Below, in pieces: positions 6,339 to 11,061 of a stretch of 11,061 bases of DNA. The stretch covers positions 1-11,061 of the forward strand of contig CANQHS010000024.1 of NCBI GenBank assembly GCA_947623795.1, given 5' to 3'. Under the pieces are notes generated by a model. That model did no database searches. It saw only the letters and a program-made list of their open reading frames with translations, and was not told the DNA's origin. Each line of letters starts with the position of its first letter. The stretch's first letter is position 1. Source of the stretch: an uncultured Clostridia bacterium. Lineage in GTDB: Bacteria; Bacillota; Clostridia; Christensenellales; UBA1242. A program made the translations under genes and the position numbers.

Positions 6339-7428
6339 ATAATGTGGATCTATAATGTACTTCTTTCGCATTTTCAAGGCAATCAATCAAATCTTGTTCC
6401 ATCTTATCAACATCATTAATCAATATAGGATCAGACACATTATCTTTTATAATTTGCAAAACTTGCAAAACGCTTTCTGCCTTTTCATAAATATCCCCAT
6501 TAAATCCTTCAACATTTTGAAATACGCCACATCTATCGAAGGAAGTTGAATTATAGTTCATAACAATTCTATTCATGTTAATAATAAGCCATTTAATAAA
6601 ATCATAATTTTCATAAAAATAGATTAAATGTGCATAAATTTTGTTTGACCTAAGGGGTTGCATTCTGGGCTCTAAATCGGAAAGTATATTATCATAATCG
6701 GTTAATTGAAGCACTCCCACAGATATCGCCAATTCGTTGTAAATTGCGCGGGCGTCAACTTTTGAATATATTTCAGGGATTCTTTGATGTTCTTTATCAA
6801 TAATCAAATTAGGCTTTATTTTATCCGATCGTCTTTTCATTATAAGCGTTGCCCTAAACGCACGCAAAAGTTCAACGTCATTATCCAAATCAAAATTGTT
6901 AACAGCTTTTTTATAATTTAATGCGTTAGAGAAATAGTTGCCTTCAAGGGCATAACACATAACCCATGTTTTGGCGGCATAATTCACTAGTTTTTGCAAG
7001 GTTTTGTTTTTGGTAAGCCTTGCTTGAATTGTTCTATTGGATTTGTCGAATTGCTTAAACAATCTAACTTCGGCATTTTGCATATTTTCTTTTAAAAGTT
7101 CAAAGCTTTCTGGTTGCAAACTTCCGTCAATAAAACTTGGCAAATTAAGTTCTTCTATTTTTATGCTATATTTTTTGCAAAATTCAAAGGCCGTTTGCTT
7201 CAATAGGGCGCTGGTTGCTTTGCAATAAATTCTAAAAGCTTCCCACTCCCAATAATCTTGACTATAATGACCAAATTTATCCCGCTCAGACTTAAAATAT
7301 TCAAAGTCAAATTCTTTAGGATAGACAATTTCCGGCTGTGGAGTGCGGGCGAAAGAGCCAACTTCTGGGCGTTCCCATTCCCCTTGTTCGTTTCGTTCTC
7401 CACTTGAATAGTAAGCGTGTGTACTCAT
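6337..7428 (-). CDS. Uncharacterised helical cytoplasmic protein
   Basis: No family recognised. From the ATG at 7428 it is 363 residues, with no signal peptide, membrane helix or cysteine cluster. After a polar N-terminus (about 1-30, YYSSGERNEQGEWERPE), the sequence is rich in amphipathic helices, with many Tyr, Phe, Asn and Lys. Recognisable stretches include YWEWEAFRIY near residue 59, YAHLIYFYENYDFIKW in the later half, and a Asp/Glu-rich end. A helical-bundle or TPR-like architecture is possible but not shown. An ATG at 7440 is in frame, but GGAGG lies 5 nt before the ATG at 7428, so the latter is chosen; the upstream ATG has no ribosome binding site. It has its own promoter and shares a bidirectional terminator with the 5444 gene. 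Confidence 0.85.
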   Translation of the reverse strand: MSTHAYYSSGERNEQGEWERPEVGSFARTPQPEIVYPKEFDFEYFKSERDKFGHYSQDYWEWEAFRIYCKATSALLKQTAFEFCKKYSIKIEELNLPSFIDGSLQPESFELLKENMQNAEVRLFKQFDKSNRTIQARLTKNKTLQKLVNYAAKTWVMCYALEGNYFSNALNYKKAVNNFDLDNDVELLRAFRATLIMKRRSDKIKPNLIIDKEHQRIPEIYSKVDARAIYNELAISVGVLQLTDYDNILSDLEPRMQPLRSNKIYAHLIYFYENYDFIKWLIINMNRIVMNYNSTSFDRCGVFQNVEGFNGDIYEKAESVLQVLQIIKDNVSDPILINDVDKMEQDLIDCLENAKEVHYRSTL

Positions 7429-7459
7429 TTGCGCCTCCATTTTTGTCGAAATTTATAAT

Positions 7460-7487
7460 ATTATAGCATAAAATTTTTATTTTTCAA
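7460..7487 (-). promoter_or_regulatory. Promoter of the helical protein gene (6337-7428)
   Basis: On the minus strand, -35 TTGAAA (7482-7487), a 16-bp spacer and the extended -10 TGCTATAAT (TATAAT at 7460-7465). The predicted start near 7453 gives a roughly 25-nt leader with the GGAGG ribosome binding site. The -10 is identical to those of rsmF and the TM2 gene, but here it lies far enough upstream for a normal leader. Confidence 0.75.
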
Positions 7488-7559
7488 TACAATTTTAAAT
7501 TTTTAAGCAAAGAAATAAAAATTATATTTTGACTTCTTGCAAGATTTTATCTTTATATG

Positions 7560-8639
7560 CTATTTAATTAGTTCGTTTATTCTGCCGCCACCATAGCACA
7601 TGCCGTCTTCTGCATAAAGCACGGCAAATTGGCCTATTGTTACTGCCTTTTGCGGCTCGGCAAAGGAAAGTTTAATTGTGTGTTCGTCAATTATGTGGAC
7701 ATGGGTCTTTTGATCTGGCTGGCGATATCTTAATTTAACAAAGCAATCAAAATCCTTAGTTGGAGTGTCTGTTATCCAATTAAAGTTGGTGACGATTGTG
7801 CCGGATGAGAAAAGTTCGCTATCGTCCCCATCGGTCACATAAAGGGTGTTTGTTTTAACATGTTTTTTAACCACGAACCATCTGCCTTCATGCCCAACTT
7901 TGCCGCCAAGATTAAGCCCGCGGCGTTGGCCGATTGTGTAGTACATAACGCCGTCATGCTCACCAACCTTGTTGCCGTTCATATCTAAGATGTCGCCTTT
8001 CTTTGCTGGAAGATAGGATTTCAAGAAATTTTTGAAGTTTCTTTCCCCAATAAAGCAAATGCCCGTGCTATCTTTCTTTTCAGCGGTGGAGAGCCCAAGT
8101 TTTTTGGCAATCTTTCTCACTTCCGTTTTATCTATATCCGCAAGCGGAAAAAGAGTTTTTTCAAGTTGAGATTGGCTTAGTTGATTTAAAAAATATGTTT
8201 GGTCCTTATTTTTATCGAAGGATTTATATAAATACACTTTGCCATTTTTGTCCACGCGTTTGCAATAATGCCCGGTGGCGATATAGTCCGCACCGAGTTC
8301 CATGGCGTGTTTTAAAAAAGGGCCAAATTTTATTTCGCGATTGCATAGGACATCTGGATTTGGCGTGTAGCCCATTTTGTATTCGTCCAACAAATATTGG
8401 AACACGCGCTCTTTATATTCTTTTGCGTAGTTCACAGTGTAATATGGAATGCCAATTTTTGCTGCAACGCGCTTAACGTCCTCAAAGTCGGCTTCGGCAG
8501 TGCAGTTGTTGTTTTCGTCCTGCTCCTCCCAATTGAGCATAAAAAGACCAACAACGTTATAACCTTGTTGTTTCAAAAGATATGCCGCAACCGAGCTATC
8601 CACTCCGCCCGATAAGCCAACCACTACTGTTTTTGACAT
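7560..8639 (-). CDS. mnmA: tRNA-specific 2-thiouridylase MnmA
   Basis: Installs 2-thiouridine at wobble U34 of Lys, Glu and Gln tRNAs: ATP activates the base and sulfur arrives as a persulfide from a cysteine desulfurase relay. It has 359 residues, the usual length. The PP-loop SGGVDSS is at 10-16. The catalytic cysteine is in NPDVLCNREIKF (Cys99) and the second, persulfide-forming cysteine in STGICFIGER (Cys195); both are present, so it should be active. ATGHY (121-125), KDQTYFL (145-151) and YYTIGQRRGL (233-242) are further family blocks, followed by the C-terminal beta domain ending in GGGRI. The ATG at 8639 has a GGAG ribosome binding site inside the last codons of the TM2 gene, only 2 nt upstream, so the two are co-transcribed. 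I see no convincing terminator after it; read-through toward the 7428 gene is possible. Confidence 0.97.
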   Translation of the reverse strand: MSKTVVVGLSGGVDSSVAAYLLKQQGYNVVGLFMLNWEEQDENNNCTAEADFEDVKRVAAKIGIPYYTVNYAKEYKERVFQYLLDEYKMGYTPNPDVLCNREIKFGPFLKHAMELGADYIATGHYCKRVDKNGKVYLYKSFDKNKDQTYFLNQLSQSQLEKTLFPLADIDKTEVRKIAKKLGLSTAEKKDSTGICFIGERNFKNFLKSYLPAKKGDILDMNGNKVGEHDGVMYYTIGQRRGLNLGGKVGHEGRWFVVKKHVKTNTLYVTDGDDSELFSSGTIVTNFNWITDTPTKDFDCFVKLRYRQPDQKTHVHIIDEHTIKLSFAEPQKAVTIGQFAVLYAEDGMCYGGGRINELIK

Positions 8640-8641
8640 AA

Positions 8642-9112
8642 TTATTTCTCCAAACTGACAGGAATTTTGAATCGATTAAAACAAACTTTTGCGATATCCA
8701 CAATCCAAAGCATGATGACCACACCCCACACTAGCACAAGCACATAAAAGATTTGATATAAATCGCCCGTTGGCGTGGACTTTAAAAAGAAAGTAAGCAG
8801 TCCATTTACAATCCCCACAAAAGCAAAAATGGAAAAGAAAATCCCCATTTTCGTTCTGCCAACATAATAATAATGCCCGCCAAGAAAGCCTAGGAATATT
8901 GTTATTAGCAACAATTTAACTTTGCTAACATCGCTTGGGCAGCCCTTTCTATAAAGCACGCGCTCACTCTCGCCAAGTTGGAAGGCGAGCTTTGCTTCAT
9001 TGTTGGTTGCCTTTTCAAACTTTTGATAGTTCAACTGGCAGCGTGGGCAGACTGCCATCTCGCTTGGAACTTTAAATTCACAGCGTGGGCAGCGTTTGTT
9101 TTTTGATTTCAT
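8642..9112 (-). CDS. Zinc-ribbon and TM2-domain membrane protein
   Basis: A 156-residue membrane protein. The N-terminus has a zinc ribbon, CPRC (8-11) and CPRC (22-25), a CX2C-X10-CX2C pattern. About 40 residues on is a TM2-type segment, KLLLITIFLGFLGGHYYYVG, with the Gly-Gly-His-Tyr-Tyr core between helices, then a hydrophobic helix and a last helix near the C-terminus. TM2 proteins are widespread, small and mostly of unknown function. An ATG at 9130 (adding MCYNSI) is in frame, but it precedes the -10 box, so transcripts would start after it. The ATG at 9112 gives an N-terminus beginning close to the zinc ribbon and is preferred; a GGAT before 9130 leaves some doubt. It is followed by mnmA after 2 nt. 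No functional link to tRNA thiolation is visible. Confidence 0.85.
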   Translation of the reverse strand: MKSKNKRCPRCEFKVPSEMAVCPRCQLNYQKFEKATNNEAKLAFQLGESERVLYRKGCPSDVSKVKLLLITIFLGFLGGHYYYVGRTKMGIFFSIFAFVGIVNGLLTFFLKSTPTGDLYQIFYVLVLVWGVVIMLWIVDIAKVCFNRFKIPVSLEK

Positions 9113-9118
9113 AATGCT

Positions 9119-9147
9119 ATTATAGCACATTAATCCGATTTTGTAAA
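9119..9147 (-). promoter_or_regulatory. Promoter of the TM2-mnmA operon, leaderless arrangement
   Basis: On the minus strand, -35 TTTACA (9142-9147), a 17-bp spacer and the extended -10 TGCTATAAT (TATAAT at 9119-9124), then 6 nt and the ATG at 9112. All promoter elements fit consensus, making this the best supported of the leaderless candidates. The -10 lies in a small perfect dyad, TGCTA-TTA-TAGCA on the plus strand (9115-9127). Confidence 0.78.
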
Positions 9148-9238
9148 TGAAAAAAAATAATTTGCAAAAGTTTATAAATTTTTGAAAATTATTAGGTTTT
9201 TTTATATTTTTGATTTATTATTGATTTAAGGGGGATTT

Positions 9239-9661
9239 ATGATTATTTTAGCGTGTGACCATGCTGGGTTTGAATATTGTGCGCGTCTTATGAAATATTT
9301 TGACACAAACAAAATGAAATATAAATATATGGGGCCAGAAAAACTTAATGTGGATGACGACTATCCAGATTTTATGATTCCAGCAACAAAAGAAGTGCTT
9401 GCAAACAAAAATAATGTTGGCATTTTCGTTTGCGGGAGCGGAATTGGAGCGAACATCGTTGCCAATCGCGAAAAGGGAATCCGCGCAGTTTGCGCCAACA
9501 ACATCGATGCCGCCTATTGGGCAAGGCATGACGATAACGCAAATGTTCTCACTATGGGAGCAAGATTTATAACTTATAGAAGAATGCTCACAATAATCGA
9601 AACTTTCTTCAACACAAAGTTTGAGGGCGGAAGGCATTTAAGAAGAATTAAAAAGTATTAA
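9239..9661 (+). CDS. rpiB: Ribose-5-phosphate isomerase B family protein
   Basis: An RpiB/LacAB-family sugar-phosphate isomerase, 140 residues (family about 140-150), interconverting ribose-5-phosphate and ribulose-5-phosphate in the pentose phosphate pathway. Matches: ACDHAGFE (5-12) phosphate/ring-opening motif, DYPDF (41-45), the catalytic cysteine in VCGSGIGANI (64-73, Cys65), the AYWARHDDNANVLTMGAR block (92-109, His97) and a C-terminal GGRHLRRI (130-137) that binds phosphate. All key residues are present, but the closely related LacA/LacB and allose-6-phosphate isomerases share them, so substrate is inferred. The AAGGGGG ribosome binding site is 5 nt from the ATG at 9239. A weak promoter may be TTGAAA (9182-9187) with TATTTT (9205-9210), 17 bp apart. 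Its TAA overlaps the stop of the convergent radical SAM gene by 4 nt. Confidence 0.93.
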   Translation: MIILACDHAGFEYCARLMKYFDTNKMKYKYMGPEKLNVDDDYPDFMIPATKEVLANKNNVGIFVCGSGIGANIVANREKGIRAVCANNIDAAYWARHDDNANVLTMGARFITYRRMLTIIETFFNTKFEGGRHLRRIKKY

Positions 9662-10512
9662 AATTTTGGAGTATAAATAGTTGTTGCACTGGATAATTCT
9701 TGTGTGTATGCGTTGGTTAGCCCCAAATCAATTGCACAATTAATAACCCGCTTATATTCAAGCGGTGTTATTTTTCTATTGATTTCTGGGTACTCTGCCG
9801 CCTTAAACATTGGAGTGTATTGGCTCATTATGCTAACGATTGTGTTTTTGCCCAAGTTGGATGAGATAAATTTTAGCGAATTCATGGCGTCCTTAGTTTC
9901 ATTAGGAAGAACTAGCACCCGCACAATAACGCCCGCTTTCATAAGCCCATTTTCGATGACATCTTTTGGCTGTTGGGCTCGCATTTCTGTGATGCTTGCT
10001 TGTGCGTTTTCAACATAGTTATTTGCAAAAGAATATTTTTTTGCAAGTTCGTTTGATGAATATTTTAAATCCACCAAAAAAATATCCACATAATTTTTTA
10101 GTTTTTTTATTGTATCTTTGCTTTCATATCCGCTGCTGTTCCAAACGATTGGGATGTTTGGCTTATAAATTTTTAGGGCTTCAATAATTTGATTTGTATA
10201 GTGCGTTGGAGTTACAAGATTGATGTTGTTCGCGCCCTTTTTCTCCAATCTTTTAAAAATATTTGCAAGTTGTTTTGTTGAGATGAATCTGCCCTTATTA
10301 TAATGGCTAAGCTTATAATTTTGGCAGAAAACGCACTTTAAATTGCAGCCAGAAAAAAAGATTGCGCCGCTGCCCTTGCCCGCACTGATTATTGGCTCTT
10401 CGAACTTATGGAGCATCACTTTCCCAATCTTTATTTTTTCTTTCGCTTTGCAATATCCGAGCGTTTTAATTCTATCCACATTGCATTTTCGCGGACATAT
10501 TTCACAATTCAT
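9658..10512 (-). CDS. PflX-like radical SAM protein (COG1313 type)
   Basis: A 284-residue radical SAM protein resembling PflX, a relative of pyruvate formate-lyase activases. The N-terminus has the Cys motif typical of the group, C3-X2-C6-X3-C10 with C21 (CEICPRKC...GYC), which may hold an extra metal site. The SAM/4Fe-4S motif is CX3CX2C (C56, C60, C63; GCNLKCVFCQN). Conserved blocks follow: LVTPTHY (99-105), WNSSGYE (124-130), FLVDLKY (145-151) and SIMSQYTP (227-234). Its target is not known; a glycyl-radical-enzyme activase role is possible, but no glycyl radical enzyme is in the window. The ATG at 10512 fits the family N-terminus, has no ribosome binding site and lies 6 nt from a -10 box. 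No terminator separates it from rpiB. Confidence 0.9.
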   Translation of the reverse strand: MNCEICPRKCNVDRIKTLGYCKAKEKIKIGKVMLHKFEEPIISAGKGSGAIFFSGCNLKCVFCQNYKLSHYNKGRFISTKQLANIFKRLEKKGANNINLVTPTHYTNQIIEALKIYKPNIPIVWNSSGYESKDTIKKLKNYVDIFLVDLKYSSNELAKKYSFANNYVENAQASITEMRAQQPKDVIENGLMKAGVIVRVLVLPNETKDAMNSLKFISSNLGKNTIVSIMSQYTPMFKAAEYPEINRKITPLEYKRVINCAIDLGLTNAYTQELSSATTIYTPKF

Positions 10513-10518
10513 AAAAAT

Positions 10519-10547
10519 ATTTTAAAATTTTCCATTTCAAATGTCAA
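10519..10547 (-). promoter_or_regulatory. Promoter of the radical SAM gene, leaderless arrangement
   Basis: On the minus strand, a perfect -35 TTGACA (10542-10547), a 17-bp spacer and -10 TAAAAT (10519-10524), then 6 nt and the ATG at 10512. Spacer and both hexamers are near ideal, so the predicted transcript start falls on the start codon. Confidence 0.78.
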
Positions 10548-10598
10548 GGGCTTGTTCTATTTTGGACAGGCAAAAAATATTATAAATTGAGGTTTAAT

Positions 10599-11061
10599 AT
10601 GAAAAAGAAAATTATTGTTTGTTTTTTAATTATGCTTTCGGTCGTGGCTCTTGCCGCTTGCGGAAGCAAAAATATCAACATCTCGGATTTCCTTATTGAG
10701 GACAGAAACACTCTTTACACCGCCGAAGACGATCTATATAAAATTTCATTTTCCACCGGCTTAAGAGAGGAAGACTACAATCTTGATGGCGTCAAAGGAA
10801 ACATGATTGAATTTGGAATCATTTCGTTTTCAAAAAAGGACAATGGTCCGCTTGCAAATGACAACTATAACTATCGAATCCGCATTAACGACCAAGAATA
10901 CACTGGCAAGCTTGAAAAAAGCGATGTTGACAATTCCTATTCAACCGACATAGGCGTGCAAACAAAAGCGGACGATGTTGTCACAATCCAAATAAGTTTC
11001 ACGGGTTATACTTTCAACAAAGAGCTTGTCAACACATCAAAAGATTTCAGTGTGGACAAAT
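10599..11061 (+). CDS. Lipoprotein of unknown function, 5' part (runs off the window)
   Basis: The first 154 codons of a gene that continues past the window. The start has a Lys-rich n-region (MKKK), a hydrophobic stretch (5-17) and the lipobox LAAC (18-21), so Cys21 is the predicted lipidated residue. Beyond it the protein is polar and beta-rich, with no recognised domain in this part (for example LYTAEDDLYKISF near residue 39). It is probably an extracytoplasmic lipoprotein; Gram-positive relatives often bind ligands, but nothing here supports that. The ATG at 10599 has GAGG 6 nt upstream, in a region shared divergently with the radical SAM gene. TATTAT (10578-10583) is a possible -10, but no good -35 is seen at 17 bp. 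Confidence 0.85.
   Translation, partial: MKKKIIVCFLIMLSVVALAACGSKNINISDFLIEDRNTLYTAEDDLYKISFSTGLREEDYNLDGVKGNMIEFGIISFSKKDNGPLANDNYNYRIRINDQEYTGKLEKSDVDNSYSTDIGVQTKADDVVTIQISFTGYTFNKELVNTSKDFSVDK

Noticed and set aside
7429..7440. ATG at 7440 as the start of the helical protein
   Set aside because: It has no ribosome binding site, whereas GGAGG is 5 nt before the ATG at 7428.
7524..7548. TCTTGCAAGA palindrome after mnmA as a terminator
   Set aside because: The stem would be only 3-4 bp once a loop is allowed and no clean U run follows; it is not a credible terminator.
9248..9637. Long minus-strand frame within rpiB
   Set aside because: It is antisense to a gene with clear RpiB motifs, has odd Cys/His/Phe composition and no ribosome binding site.
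1..11061. CRISPR, mobile element, tRNA, rRNA, riboswitch or defence cluster
   Set aside because: I found no direct-repeat array, transposase, tRNA-like cloverleaf, conserved riboswitch core or defence gene motif. The window looks like ordinary chromosomal sequence with unknown proteins.

Overview
The window is AT-rich bacterial DNA with compact, densely packed genes on both strands. Stop codons are TAA or TAG, promoters look sigma-70-like, and perfect-stem intrinsic terminators are present. Two lipoprotein signal peptides, a Firmicutes-type RsmF, a PflX-like radical SAM protein and zinc-ribbon/TM2 and patatin proteins suggest a low-GC Gram-positive anaerobe, probably an uncultured Clostridia-like lineage. 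That placement is an inference; nothing here fixes the taxon. I see no rRNA, tRNA, CRISPR array, transposase, phage gene or riboswitch. No stretch longer than about 200 bases lacks a gene.

Layout. 1-433 (-): 5' part of a patatin-like phospholipase, cut by the window edge. 499-1524 (-): a membrane-anchored acidic/coiled-coil protein with a clear promoter and terminator. 1658-2962 (-): an RsmF-type rRNA m5C methyltransferase. 3054-3809 (+): an unknown protein with faint CYTH/VTC-like features, convergent with a lipoprotein predicted to be a beta-propeller (3834-5243, -). 5444-6313 (+): an unknown protein with a CX4CX2C cysteine cluster, convergent with an unknown helical protein (6337-7428, -). 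7560-9112 (-): a two-gene unit, zinc-ribbon/TM2 membrane protein then MnmA. 9239-9661 (+): RpiB, whose stop overlaps the stop of a PflX-like radical SAM gene (9658-10512, -). 10599-11061 (+): the start of a second lipoprotein, cut by the window edge.

The known genes are housekeeping: rRNA and tRNA modification (RsmF, MnmA), the pentose phosphate pathway (RpiB) and a radical SAM activase-like protein. Between them sit lineage-type unknowns, several of them envelope proteins. I see no single multi-gene system. The most notable signal is in gene expression. Four genes (RsmF, the cysteine-cluster protein, TM2 and PflX-like) have a -10 box exactly 6 bases before ATG and no ribosome binding site, which predicts leaderless mRNAs. 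Seven others have ordinary Shine-Dalgarno sequences. This also revises several apparent start codons.
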